From positions 1 to 17,034 of the forward strand of contig JAWPNA010000058.1 in NCBI GenBank assembly GCA_045402695.1: DNA of 17,034 bases, written 5' to 3'. The notes under the pieces are model-generated. The model was not told the origin of the DNA. It saw only the letters and a program-made list of their open reading frames with translations, and did no database searches. Positions 1-8,247 of this stretch are shown piece after piece (the first letter of the stretch is position 1; each line of letters starts with the position of its first letter). Made by a program: the position numbers and the translations under genes. The DNA is from JAWPNA01 sp045402695 (lineage in GTDB: Bacteria; Acidobacteriota; Polarisedimenticolia; JACPZX01; DASXTC01).

Positions 1-1991
1 GCTCCGAACGCCTCGCCCGCCACCCTCTGGATGTCACGCGTCACGATCTCCTTGCCTTGCAGCTCGCTCGCGAGCATCTTGAGGAACTTGAAGAACGCCT
101 CGTCGCCGAATGTGGATCGGAGTATGTGGAATGCGTAGGCCCCCTTCGTGTAGATCCCGTCGCCTTCCTGCACGCTGCCCCAGGACTCGGTCCCCAGGGC
201 CTCGTGACGCCAGTCCTCCACGCGGCTCTGGTACCCCTCCTTGCCCCGCGAGGCCTCCATGAACAGCGCGGCCGAATACTCGGCCAGGCTTTCCACGAAC
301 CAGTAGCTGCCCGAGTTGGCCGGAGCGATCAGCGAGCCCCACCATTGGTGAGCCACCTCGTGGGGAACGAGCCCGGAGGCGAATTTGGTGGCGGCGGCGC
401 CCAGGGTCAGCCCGAGCGTGGCTTCGCTCAGGAAGGTGGGGTCGCCCAGATAGACGATCGAATCGGGGGACTGCCCCGAGAAACCCTGTGGAGCGTTCAG
501 AATATCGAGCTTCTCGAACGGGTAGTCCACGCCGAAGACGTCTCGGTACAGGTTCAGAGCGTTGGCCGCCGCGTCGGCCGCCGCCGGGGCGCCCCGCAGG
601 GTGGGCATGATGCTCGCGGTGTCACGGTCGAAGTGGACGCGGACCGGGATCTCCTTGCCGCCCTTCTTCGTGGCCTTGACCTTGGAATCATAATCCTTGA
701 AGGCGCCGAAGATGACCGTGGGGAACGTGACCGGGCTGTCCGCCACCCAACGGGTCGTGGCGACGTCCCCCTCCCGGCTTGCCGAGACCATCCTGCCCGC
801 GCAGTAGGCCTGGTACTTCGCGGGCACATTCAAGGTCAGCTCGAACCGCGGGATGATGTCGCCGTAATGGACGAACGGCAGCCAGCCATCGCGGTCGACG
901 TAAGCGTACGATCCGCTGACCTTCACGATGGCGTCCCGCGCCTCGTAGCGGATCCGCAGGCTCAACGCCTCGCCCGCGGGCACAGGCTCCGCCAGATTGA
1001 CGAGGCCGGACACCGGACCAGTCCTTGTGTATTCCAGATCGCGGCCGGCCCCGTCCGCGATCGCCCCGACGCTCATGCGCGGGCCGCGTGCGCGCCGACG
1101 GGTCGTCCAGGTCCTTCCGGTCGAGGCGAGCGTGAAGGGGATTCGCCGCAGGTCTCGCTTCGCCCTGAGGATGAGGGTCAGGTCGCCCGTGAGCAGCTCC
1201 GACTCGCGGATCCCCATGGAGACCGTGCCGCTCACGCTCTCGATATCGTACTCGCGCCGCGTGAGGTCAGGCCTCAGCTCCAGAACCTCGTCCCGCTCGC
1301 CGGAGGCTCGGGTGGACTCGTCATAATAGGAGAACGAGACCCAGCCTGGAATCCATACTGTCACCTCCCGCGGCTGGTGATTGTCGTACTCAAGCAGCGC
1401 GACGTGATCGGGGTTCTCACGCCACAGAAGCACGGACACGCGCCGGTGATCCGCATCCCAGGGAGCGGCGGCGGACTCCACGCCTTCCTGACGCAGCATC
1501 CTCTCGACCTCCCTGGCCCCCTCCTGGTAGAGCTTCCTCAACCGCTCGTCGGCGTCGTCCTCCGTGGAATCGCTCAAGCCCTTGAAAGCCGACTTCAGGA
1601 TCTGCTCGCAAGAGCTGGGATCGCATTCGACCTGCGCGTAGAGAGGCTTGAAGGACAGGTCGTCGACATGGTTCTTCCGATGGATCTCGAAGAGTCGGCG
1701 GTCCCGGTCCACGGGCGGCAGATAATCCCATGACAGGTCGGTGGCGTGGAACGTCAGACGCTCGATCTTCCCGTTGCGTGTGATCGAGACCAGGCTGCCG
1801 CGGCCGGCGGTCAATCTGAGCCCTTCGAGCTGGAACAGGAGCGAATCGAAGCGGTGGAACCGGCTCTGGCCGGACGCCGCCAGCATCACCGCCCGATCGA
1901 TGTCGGTCTGCGGGTCGTCGCCAAGATCTGGCGACGCCACGATTGACGGGAGCGACAGCGCGACCGCGAGCCAGAGCCTTGGCTGGTTCAT
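1..1991 (-). CDS. Secreted M1-family zinc metallopeptidase (partial, C-terminus beyond left edge)
   Basis: Reading leftward from an ATG at 1989-1991, the frame stays open for 663 codons to the window edge. The first ~20 residues (MNQPRLWLAVALSLPSIVAS) form a signal peptide, so the enzyme is probably exported. The catalytic core is clear: HEVAH at residues 544-548 (bases 348-362), followed by exactly 18 residues and then Glu567 in FVESLAEY. This is the HEXXH-X18-E zinc site of M1 (gluzincin) aminopeptidases. Tyr614 in IYTKGAYAFHILR is the expected transition-state tyrosine. The GxMEN substrate-amine motif expected upstream is not present; the matching segment reads FSGQSPDS (G506). An AGGAG ribosome site lies about 8 bases before the ATG. 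Known for the family: removal of N-terminal residues from peptides. Inferred: periplasmic or extracellular peptide turnover, possibly with altered specificity. It points away from the next gene, so it is its own transcription unit. Family call is firm; substrate unknown. Confidence 0.9.
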   Translation of the reverse strand, partial: MNQPRLWLAVALSLPSIVASPDLGDDPQTDIDRAVMLAASGQSRFHRFDSLLFQLEGLRLTAGRGSLVSITRNGKIERLTFHATDLSWDYLPPVDRDRRLFEIHRKNHVDDLSFKPLYAQVECDPSSCEQILKSAFKGLSDSTEDDADERLRKLYQEGAREVERMLRQEGVESAAAPWDADHRRVSVLLWRENPDHVALLEYDNHQPREVTVWIPGWVSFSYYDESTRASGERDEVLELRPDLTRREYDIESVSGTVSMGIRESELLTGDLTLILRAKRDLRRIPFTLASTGRTWTTRRRARGPRMSVGAIADGAGRDLEYTRTGPVSGLVNLAEPVPAGEALSLRIRYEARDAIVKVSGSYAYVDRDGWLPFVHYGDIIPRFELTLNVPAKYQAYCAGRMVSASREGDVATTRWVADSPVTFPTVIFGAFKDYDSKVKATKKGGKEIPVRVHFDRDTASIMPTLRGAPAAADAAANALNLYRDVFGVDYPFEKLDILNAPQGFSGQSPDSIVYLGDPTFLSEATLGLTLGAAATKFASGLVPHEVAHQWWGSLIAPANSGSYWFVESLAEYSAALFMEASRGKEGYQSRVEDWRHEALGTESWGSVQEGDGIYTKGAYAFHILRSTFGDEAFFKFLKMLASELQGKEIVTRDIQRVAGEAFG

Positions 1992-2183
1992 GACCCGCTC
2001 CTGCCGGTCATCGTGATGACCCCCTGGTCCGTGCGTCCTTCGATCACTCGCCCGCCATTCTATACGTGAACGTGAATTCGGGCAGCCTCCCACCACGGAC
2101 GCACTGGGCGAAGCACCAGTGGAGCCCGCCGGTGAGGGAAGCGTCATGCGGCCTTGGCAGGAGCCTGCCGAGAGGGAGCACGG

Positions 2184-2189
2184 TATAAT
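2184..2189 (+). promoter_or_regulatory. Candidate -10 box (TATAAT) for the yqeY-led unit
   Basis: A perfect TATAAT lies about 80 bases before the yqeY start, in the 278-bp divergent gap between the M1 peptidase and yqeY. No good -35 sits at the usual spacing; TTGGCA at 2154-2159 is too far away. In this GC-rich sequence an exact -10 hexamer is notable, but the promoter is inferred. I see no gene or clear terminator elsewhere in the gap. Confidence 0.4.
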
Positions 2190-2269
2190 CAGCCCATGGC
2201 GGTCCTCGCGCGCCTTGTCGGTTGGAGGCGGAGACTGGTAGACTGCGACCTTCCGGAGGTAACCGTCGC

Positions 2270-2743
2270 ATGTCGATCAGGGAAAGGATCGCCGCCGATC
2301 TCAAGACGGCCATGAAGTCCGGCGCCGCGGATCGCCTCGGTGTTCTGCGCATGGTGAAGGCGAGGATCCTCGAGGCCGAAGTGAACCTGCGCGGCGTCAA
2401 GGGGCGCGAGTACGAGCTGGGCGACGAGGAAGCGATCCAGGTGCTCGCCGGCTACGCGAAGCAGCGCCGCGACTCCATCGACGCCTTCCGCCAGGCGGGG
2501 CGCGAGGATCTCGCGGCGCAGGAGGAGGCCGAGCTCGCGGTCGTGCGGGAGTACCTGCCGAAGCAGCTCACGGACGACGAAGTGCGCCGGATCGTCTCTG
2601 AAGCGATCACGGCCTCCGGAGCGACGTCCCCGAAGGATCTGGGCGCCGTCATGAAGCTGGCCATGCCGAAGGTCAAGGGCGCGGCCGACGGAAAACTGGT
2701 CAGCCGGATCGCCGGCGAAATGCTGGGGGCAGCGCCGCGGTGA
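2270..2743 (+). CDS. yqeY: YqeY-like GatB/YqeY domain protein
   Basis: 157 residues beginning MSIRERIAADLKTAMKSG, the usual YqeY opening, and ending in the family's C-terminal helical region (VSRIAGEMLG). Total length is close to the ~150 residues typical of the family. The start at 2270 is preferred over an in-frame ATG at 2222 because GGAGGT at 2255-2260 sits 9 bases before it and because homology begins there. The family shares a helical tRNA-binding-like tail domain with the GatB subunit of the tRNA-dependent amidotransferase. YqeY itself has no settled biochemical role; a link to tRNA or aminoacylation is inferred from the fold only. It leads a same-strand run with the helicase starting 43 bases downstream, and a TATAAT lies upstream at 2184. 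No odd features. Confidence 0.9.
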   Translation: MSIRERIAADLKTAMKSGAADRLGVLRMVKARILEAEVNLRGVKGREYELGDEEAIQVLAGYAKQRRDSIDAFRQAGREDLAAQEEAELAVVREYLPKQLTDDEVRRIVSEAITASGATSPKDLGAVMKLAMPKVKGAADGKLVSRIAGEMLGAAPR

Positions 2744-2786
2744 TCCGTCCCTGAAACCTCCCCTGACATCCTGAACGGTCGGGATC

Positions 2787-5700
2787 ATGACCTACCTGAC
2801 ACGCATCTCGGGTTACGTCGGCGCGGAAACGCGCCGTCACGGTGAGAAGCACTACCTGGATGGTTCGGTTCGCATCACGCGCGCCGGGAAGACCCTCGTC
2901 AAGGCCAGGGTCATCGACCGGGTCGCCTACGCCGTATCGCTGCGGCGGTCGGGGAAGACCCTCCTCGTCTGCTGCGCCTGCCCGCATTTCGAGGACTCGT
3001 TCGCGCCCTGCAAGCACGTCTGGGCCGCGTTGCTGGCCAGCCAGGAGCAAGGCCATCTCGCGGCCCCCGGCGGCCCGCCCATCACGAGAATGATGGTTGA
3101 CGAGGAGCTGTTTTTCGGGTTCGAGGACGAAGACGTTTCGGACAGTTGGCTCTACCTCGACTCCAAGGAGAACGTCGTTCTCCCCTTCACGCCTCGCGGG
3201 GGGCGCGTGACCCGCCTTCCGACCCCAGCGAGGCGGCAACTTCCGACGCCCAGGCTGCCCCGGCAGAATTGGAAAAACATCTTTGCCGACCTGCGCGGTG
3301 CCGGCCTGGCCGCGGAGTCAGCCTATCCGACGAAAGTTCAGGACGCGGAAATCCTCTACATCCTGGATCTGGCGGGCACCCGCGAAGGTCAGGGTATTGT
3401 CGTGGACATCCGCCGCCGGGAGTCCAGGGTCAACGGCGGCTGGAAGAAGCCCAGACCCCTGAGCCTGACTCCACGCGACATCCCTCGGCTCCAGGATTCC
3501 GACGACCGCCGGATCCTCTCGGCGCTGATAGGCGGGCAGACCGCCGCCAACTCCTGGTCGGGCTACTACTACGATCCGGTCAATCGGGTGTCCAGCTCCG
3601 TGCGGATCTCGGTCCCGCTGGCCGAGGTGGTCCTGCCGATGCTGTGTAAAACGGGTCGCTGCCTGATGCGGATGGATGAGCACGACGAGGAGCAGGCGCC
3701 ACTCCAATGGGACGCGGGAGCGCGATGGACGTTCCACCTCGAGGTCCGCCGCGAGGCCTCGGATTCCGAATACACCGTGACCGGATCGCTGCGCCGTGGC
3801 GAGGAACGGATGCCGCTGGAAGAACCGGTGCTGCTGACGGCCGGCGGGCTGATCTTCACGCGCGAGAAGGTCGCCCGACTGGATGACTCCGGAGCCTTCG
3901 CGTGGATCACCAGGTTGCGCGGGGACGGAAAGATCAGCATCCCGACGCAGGACACCGAGCAGCTCTTGACCGAGCTGATGACCCTGCCCCGCAGACCGCC
4001 GATGGAGCTTCCCGAGGAGCTTCGCTTCGAGCAGTCGGCGCTTGCGCCCGCCCCGTCGCTGAAGATCCGTCCGGGCAAGGAAGGCGGCCGCGTCGTGGAC
4101 CGGCTGGACGCCGAACTCTCGTTTGACTATGACGGGGCCAAGGTCGCATGGGGCAGCCCGGCCGGCGACATCGTGCAGAGCGAGAAGCGGCGCGTGATCC
4201 TGCGCGACACCATGGCGGAGCAGAAAGCCGTCATCCGCCTGCGTCAGCTCCAGTTCAAACTGCGCCCCGGGTGGCAGGGGATGGCGGCGCACTTCGAGCT
4301 GAACCCGCGCCACTTCGCGGCGGCGGTCAGGGCCCTTTTGGTTGAGGACTGGCACGTCGAGGCCGAAGGGAGGCTGTACCGCCAGCCCGGGGCATTCCGG
4401 ATCGAGGTGACCTCGAGGATTGACTGGTTCGAGCTTCGCGGCAACGTGGCCTTCGACGATCAGGCGGTGAGCCTGCCCGAGCTGCTGGCGGCGATGAAGC
4501 GGGGCGAGAGCACGGTCAGGCTCGGCGACGGGACCTTCGGTGTCCTGCCCGAGGAATGGCTCGGGCAGTACGCCGGCCTGCTCGACCTCGGCACCGCCGT
4601 CGAGGACCACCTGAGATTCGGACGGACGCAGGTGGGACTGCTTGACGCCCTGCTCGCGGTCCAGCCCCAGGCGACCTGCGACGAAGTTTTCGCGCGGGCG
4701 CGCAAGCAGCTTCTCGAGTTCGAAGGAGTCCATCCCGAGGAAGAGCCGCACGGCTTCACGGGCACCCTGCGGGACTACCAGCGCGAGGGGCTGGGCTGGA
4801 TCTTCTTCCTGCAACGGTTCGGGTTCGGAGGCTGCCTCGCCGACGACATGGGCCTGGGCAAGACGGTGCAGGTGCTGGCCCTGCTCGCGTCGAGGTCCGG
4901 GCAGCGCCGGGGGCGGGACGGGAAGCCCTCCTTGGTGGTGGCGCCACGGTCACTCATCTTCAACTGGAAACAGGAGGCCGCGCGCTTCACTCCCCGGCTG
5001 CGCCTGCTCGATCACACGGGCATGGGCCGCCACGGCGCGCTCGAAGGGCTCGCCGATCGCGACGTGGTGCTCACCACCTACGGCACGCTCCGGCGCGACG
5101 CGCCCCTGCTGACGGATCTCGAATTCGACTACGTGATCCTCGACGAGGCCCAGGCCGTCAAGAATGCCGGCACGCAGTCCGCCAAGGCGGTGCGCCTGCT
5201 GCGCGCCGACCACAGGCTGGCTCTCTCCGGGACGCCGATCGAGAACCACGTCTCGGAGCTGTGGAGCCTGTTCGAGTTCCTGAATCCCGGCATGCTGGGC
5301 ACGGCCGCGATCTTCCGGGCACAGTGGGACAGCCGAGGCCCGATGACGGACGATTCCAGAGCCCTTCTGGCGAGAGCGCTGAAGCCGTTCATCCTGCGCC
5401 GCACCAAGGCTCAGGTGGCCAAAGAGCTCCCCGCCAAGCTCGAGCAGACGCTTTACTGCGAGATGGACGCGAAGCAGCGGCAGCTCTACGACGAAATGAA
5501 GGAGCACTTCCGCCTGTCGCTCGGCAGGCGCCTCGATCAGGAGGGGCTGAACCGGTCGAAGATCCAGATCCTCGAGGCGCTGCTGCGCCTGCGCCAGGCA
5601 TCCTGCCACCCCGGCCTTCTCGACCCCAAGCGAGTGGGCGAGCCCAGCGCCAAGCTCGAGACGCTGATGGCGCGCCTGGAGGAAGTGCTCGACGAAGGGC

Positions 5701-6152
5701 ACAAGGCGCTGGTCTTCTCCCAGTTCGTAAGCCTCCTGTCGATCGTGAGGAAGCGGCTCGACGGGGGGAAGATCACCTATGCCTATCTCGATGGCCAGAC
5801 ACGCGAGCGTGCTTCGCAGGTCGAGAGGTTCCAGAACGACCCGGACTGCCGGCTTTTCCTCATCAGCCTGAAGGCGGGTGGGCTGGGGCTGAACCTGACC
5901 GCGGCGGAGTACGTGTTCCTTCTCGATCCATGGTGGAACCCGGCGGTGGAGGCGCAGGCGATCGACCGCGCGCACCGCATCGGCCAGACCCGCCAGGTCT
6001 TCGCCTACCGCCTGGTGACTCGCGGCACCGTCGAGGAGAAGATCGTGGAGCTGCAGAAGAGCAAGCGGGACCTGGCCGACGCGATCATTCAGGCCGACAG
6101 CAGCCTGATCCGCGACATCAGCCGCGAGGACCTGGAGCTGCTGCTGTCCTGA
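2787..6152 (+). CDS. SWIM zinc-finger SNF2-family DNA helicase/translocase
   Basis: 1121 residues. Near the N-terminus is a SWIM zinc finger, CxC-X9-CxH (C63, C65, C75, H77), a probable nucleic-acid or protein contact module. A long, poorly conserved middle (about 80-640) follows. The SNF2 ATPase core is complete: Walker A in DDMGLGKT (about 686-693), DEAQ box at 786-789, motif III LSGTPIEN, then the second RecA lobe with FSQF, SLKAGGLGLN, DPWWNP (W1049) and AHRIGQ (1062-1067). This is the bacterial HepA/RapA-like branch, which uses ATP to translocate on DNA or remodel DNA-protein complexes. No nuclease domain is visible, so the exact job (repair, transcription recycling, defence) cannot be assigned. 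The ATG at 2787 has only a weak ribosome site; position behind yqeY suggests co-transcription. The stop overlaps the ribosome site of the next gene. Confidence 0.93.
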   Translation: MTYLTRISGYVGAETRRHGEKHYLDGSVRITRAGKTLVKARVIDRVAYAVSLRRSGKTLLVCCACPHFEDSFAPCKHVWAALLASQEQGHLAAPGGPPITRMMVDEELFFGFEDEDVSDSWLYLDSKENVVLPFTPRGGRVTRLPTPARRQLPTPRLPRQNWKNIFADLRGAGLAAESAYPTKVQDAEILYILDLAGTREGQGIVVDIRRRESRVNGGWKKPRPLSLTPRDIPRLQDSDDRRILSALIGGQTAANSWSGYYYDPVNRVSSSVRISVPLAEVVLPMLCKTGRCLMRMDEHDEEQAPLQWDAGARWTFHLEVRREASDSEYTVTGSLRRGEERMPLEEPVLLTAGGLIFTREKVARLDDSGAFAWITRLRGDGKISIPTQDTEQLLTELMTLPRRPPMELPEELRFEQSALAPAPSLKIRPGKEGGRVVDRLDAELSFDYDGAKVAWGSPAGDIVQSEKRRVILRDTMAEQKAVIRLRQLQFKLRPGWQGMAAHFELNPRHFAAAVRALLVEDWHVEAEGRLYRQPGAFRIEVTSRIDWFELRGNVAFDDQAVSLPELLAAMKRGESTVRLGDGTFGVLPEEWLGQYAGLLDLGTAVEDHLRFGRTQVGLLDALLAVQPQATCDEVFARARKQLLEFEGVHPEEEPHGFTGTLRDYQREGLGWIFFLQRFGFGGCLADDMGLGKTVQVLALLASRSGQRRGRDGKPSLVVAPRSLIFNWKQEAARFTPRLRLLDHTGMGRHGALEGLADRDVVLTTYGTLRRDAPLLTDLEFDYVILDEAQAVKNAGTQSAKAVRLLRADHRLALSGTPIENHVSELWSLFEFLNPGMLGTAAIFRAQWDSRGPMTDDSRALLARALKPFILRRTKAQVAKELPAKLEQTLYCEMDAKQRQLYDEMKEHFRLSLGRRLDQEGLNRSKIQILEALLRLRQASCHPGLLDPKRVGEPSAKLETLMARLEEVLDEGHKALVFSQFVSLLSIVRKRLDGGKITYAYLDGQTRERASQVERFQNDPDCRLFLISLKAGGLGLNLTAAEYVFLLDPWWNPAVEAQAIDRAHRIGQTRQVFAYRLVTRGTVEEKIVELQKSKRDLADAIIQADSSLIRDISREDLELLLS

Positions 6153-6159
6153 GGGAGTC

Positions 6160-7293
6160 GTGTCTCGAGGGATCCGGAAGCGCTTGCCACATCCCGACGA
6201 CGAGCCCGAGCTCGAAGGAGCAGAATGGTGCTCGTGGGGCGGGGAGCTGATCTGGGCGGTCAGTTACACCGAAGGGGGCGCGCCGTTCGGCCTGACGATG
6301 GAGGAATTAAGGGACATGAACCGCCGGGAACAGGTATCAATGGGATGGGCCCGGGCAAGGTCGGCCCTGGAGCAAGCTCTCAGGCGACACGCTCCTCCCC
6401 GCGCGACCGTTGACGTGGGCTTCGTCAAAAAGATGGGCCAGGGGCTCAACCGGCGGATCTATGCCGCTCAGATCGATGTCTCTCCCGACCCGCATGGCCT
6501 CAGCGGGGCGTACGCGGCCCTGCTGCCGATCGAGGGCGCGGATCCAGAGCGCGGCTCCATCTCGGCGCGAGAGACAGCGGTGCTCGCCGAGCTTTCGAAG
6601 TTGAGACTTCCTTTCCGCGTTCCGCGCGAAGTGGGTGTCGTGGAGGACTCCGACGGGCACGCGCTCGTCAGGAGCTGGCTGCAGGGGATCCCCGCCGATC
6701 TGAGGGCTGGACGGATGACCGCCATCAACCCGGCCCGGCTCGTGGGCTCCATCGCTGCCGCCATCCATTCGATCGACATCACGGCATGGCGGAGCCCGCT
6801 TCCTTGGAAGCACTCGCGCCGCGCACACGGCGAGGAACAACTCGCCTCCTTCGCCGGTGTCGAGGGGGTCGAGATCGAGGAGGCAGCAGCGTGGGCCGCG
6901 GCGCACCTTCCTCCCGATCGGGATGGAGTGTTGCTGCACGGCGACCTTCTCGGACAGAACATCCTGATCTCGCCCGAAGCACCTCCGGTGGTGCTCGATT
7001 GGGAGTATTGCCGCTGCGGCGATCCCGCCTACGACCTCGCCATCGTGACGCGCGGCGTGCACAGGCCGTTCCAGATGGCCTCGGGGCTCGCCAGACTCCT
7101 GGACGAGTACGCGAAGGCGGGGGGCGAGCCGATAGCTCCGTCTCAGGTTCAGTTTCACGAGCTCTGTATGGCCGCGCGGTGGTACCGGGAGGCTCTCGAG
7201 CGCAAGGGGCCGGAGCCCCCCGATCAGGCGCTCGCGCGGCTCCGTAGCGTCCTGCGCCGCGCCGTCAACGCATCGCTGGGCCAGTTCCCTTGA
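6160..7293 (+). CDS. APH-fold phosphotransferase-like protein
   Basis: 377 residues starting at GTG 6160. GAGGGAG at 6151-6157 overlaps the helicase stop, so the two genes are probably translationally coupled. The aminoglycoside/choline-kinase-like fold is shown by HGDLLGQN (H260, D262, N267, the catalytic loop) and LDWEYCRCGDPAYDLA (D280, Mg-binding), in correct order and spacing. A glycine-bearing loop, KKMGQGLNRR, lies at about 89-98. The strand that normally carries the ATP-anchoring Lys or Arg reads YAALLPIEG, so that residue is not obvious. An N-terminal extension of about 75 residues (with GAPFGLTMEELRDMNRRE) precedes the kinase fold; I do not recognise it. The family phosphorylates small molecules such as sugars, amino alcohols or antibiotics; the substrate here is unknown and no resistance role should be assumed. 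Confidence 0.8.
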   Translation: MSRGIRKRLPHPDDEPELEGAEWCSWGGELIWAVSYTEGGAPFGLTMEELRDMNRREQVSMGWARARSALEQALRRHAPPRATVDVGFVKKMGQGLNRRIYAAQIDVSPDPHGLSGAYAALLPIEGADPERGSISARETAVLAELSKLRLPFRVPREVGVVEDSDGHALVRSWLQGIPADLRAGRMTAINPARLVGSIAAAIHSIDITAWRSPLPWKHSRRAHGEEQLASFAGVEGVEIEEAAAWAAAHLPPDRDGVLLHGDLLGQNILISPEAPPVVLDWEYCRCGDPAYDLAIVTRGVHRPFQMASGLARLLDEYAKAGGEPIAPSQVQFHELCMAARWYREALERKGPEPPDQALARLRSVLRRAVNASLGQFP

Positions 7294-7299
7294 CATCCA

Positions 7300-7313
7300 T
7301 CCCGGCACCGGGA
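7300..7313. repeat. 14-bp inverted repeat, possible operator of the MNT/HEPN pair
   Basis: TCCCGG-CA-CCGGGA is a perfect 6-bp-arm palindrome in the 79-bp gap before the toxin-antitoxin genes. A TTGACA hexamer (7290-7295) overlapping the preceding stop codon lies just upstream, but no matching -10 follows at the right distance. The loop is too short for a normal terminator and no T-run follows, so a protein-binding site is more likely. Role inferred from position only. Confidence 0.3.
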
Positions 7314-7357
7314 AGTCGTGATCCGATTTCCCGCTAAGCTCTTCGAACACAGGCAGA

Positions 7358-7366
7358 TGGTATGAT
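7358..7366 (+). promoter_or_regulatory. Candidate extended -10 (TGG-TATGAT) for mntA-hepT
   Basis: TGG followed by TATGAT matches the extended -10 pattern (TGN plus -10 hexamer). Its end is 6 bases before the mntA ATG at 7373, so transcription would begin at or next to the start codon and give a leaderless message. This fits the lack of a ribosome site before that ATG. No -35 is convincing. Position-based inference. Confidence 0.35.
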
Positions 7367-7372
7367 GATCTG

Positions 7373-7843
7373 ATGACTGAGCTGGATCGCAAGATTATCG
7401 AGGCAACATGCAGGTTCGACGAAGTTTCGGTGCTGGTCCTGTTTGGATCGCGCGCCACCGGCAGGCACAGGCTCGACAGCGATCTCGATATCGCGGTCCT
7501 GACAGCGGCGTCCGACGCCGCGTCGCGCAGGAACCTTCAATCGAGCCTCGCGGTGGCGCTCGCCGACCTGGCGCCTCAGGGCCGGGTGGACGTAGTGTTC
7601 GTGGATGAGGCACCCGACCTGCTACGCCAGCGGATCATGGAGTCGGGCCGTGTGCTCATCTGCAAGAATCCGGCCCTCTGGCGCGAATGGCGCATCAGGA
7701 CGATGCGCGAGTTCGGCGACAGGGAGCCATACAGGCGCCTGTTGCGCGAGGCCCAGCTCAGGCGTTTCTCAGGAGACAACCCAAGTGGTCGATCGGGACA
7801 CGCTCTCGAGTCGCTTGAGCGCACTGGAAAGCTACCTCGCTGA
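7373..7843 (+). CDS. mntA: MNT-domain nucleotidyltransferase antitoxin (MntA-like)
   Basis: 156 residues. Residues 25-39 read GSRATGRHRLDSDLD, an exact match to the GS-X10-DXD signature of minimal nucleotidyltransferases (G25, S26, D37, D39). A third acidic strand, RVDVVFVD, follows. In characterised MntA/HepT pairs the enzyme transfers AMP groups to a tyrosine of the HEPN toxin and so silences it. The partner is encoded directly downstream and carries the target motif, so the same role is inferred here. The last ~20 codons (GRSGHALESLERTGKLPR) overlap the start of hepT in another frame and look like a tail added by read-through rather than part of the fold. The ATG at 7373 has no good ribosome site but lies just after an extended -10. 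Confidence 0.88.
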   Translation: MTELDRKIIEATCRFDEVSVLVLFGSRATGRHRLDSDLDIAVLTAASDAASRRNLQSSLAVALADLAPQGRVDVVFVDEAPDLLRQRIMESGRVLICKNPALWREWRIRTMREFGDREPYRRLLREAQLRRFSGDNPSGRSGHALESLERTGKLPR

Positions 7844-8207
7844 GATCCGGTCCTTCCGCACGAAGTCGCGCGACGAGTTCGTGCGCGAGCCGGCGCTTCA
7901 TCACTTGGCCGAGCGATACCTACAGCTCGCCTGCGAGTGCGTCCTTGACATCACCCACCACCTGATCGCCGACCAAGGATACCGCCTTCCCGCAAGCTAC
8001 AAGGACGCCATGGAGGTCTTGCGGGATGAGGGCTTGCTGGCGCCCGATCTGTGCGAGCGCCTCAAGCGCTGGATGGGGTTCCGGAACATTCTCTCTCACT
8101 TCTACATGGAGATCGATCACGGGAGGTCGTTCGACGCCATCCAGAACGATCTCGGCGATCTGGAGGAGTTCGGGCGGAGCATGGGGCGACTTCTGGGGCA
8201 GTCATAG
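7785..8207 (+). CDS. hepT: HEPN-domain toxin (HepT-like, DUF86 family)
   Basis: 140 residues, an all-helical DUF86/HEPN protein. The diagnostic motif RNILSHFY (R100, H105, Y107) fits R-X4-H-X-Y: Arg and His are the catalytic pair of HEPN ribonucleases and Tyr is the residue AMPylated by the MNT partner. I chose GTG 7785 because AGGAG at 7771-7775 sits 9 bases upstream and the protein then opens VDRDTLSSRLSALESYLAEI, as HepT proteins do; the longer in-frame ATG at 7605 lies inside mntA. The gene begins 59 bases before mntA ends. Family knowledge: the free toxin cleaves RNA (tRNA or mRNA) and stops growth; such pairs stabilise DNA or act in phage defence. Which applies here is not visible. Confidence 0.9.
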   Translation: MVDRDTLSSRLSALESYLAEIRSFRTKSRDEFVREPALHHLAERYLQLACECVLDITHHLIADQGYRLPASYKDAMEVLRDEGLLAPDLCERLKRWMGFRNILSHFYMEIDHGRSFDAIQNDLGDLEEFGRSMGRLLGQS

Positions 8208-8247
8208 CCCGATCGCCCGCCTTGGTCCTGCTGCTCCAAGACGACGT

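Noticed and set aside
57..1733. 558-codon open frame on the plus strand
   Set aside because: It is antisense and codon-aligned to the M1 peptidase, whose HEXXH-X18-E site and signal peptide prove the minus strand is coding. The plus-strand translation has no recognisable domain.
3318..4814. 498-codon minus-strand frame opposite the SNF2 helicase
   Set aside because: Lies across the helicase middle region and shows no domain; a shadow of a confirmed gene. The same holds for 4950-5975.
8221..8240. CTTGG...CCAAG inverted repeat between convergent hepT and lhr
   Set aside because: Only 5 bp of stem with a 10-base loop and no T-run on either strand; too weak to call a terminator.
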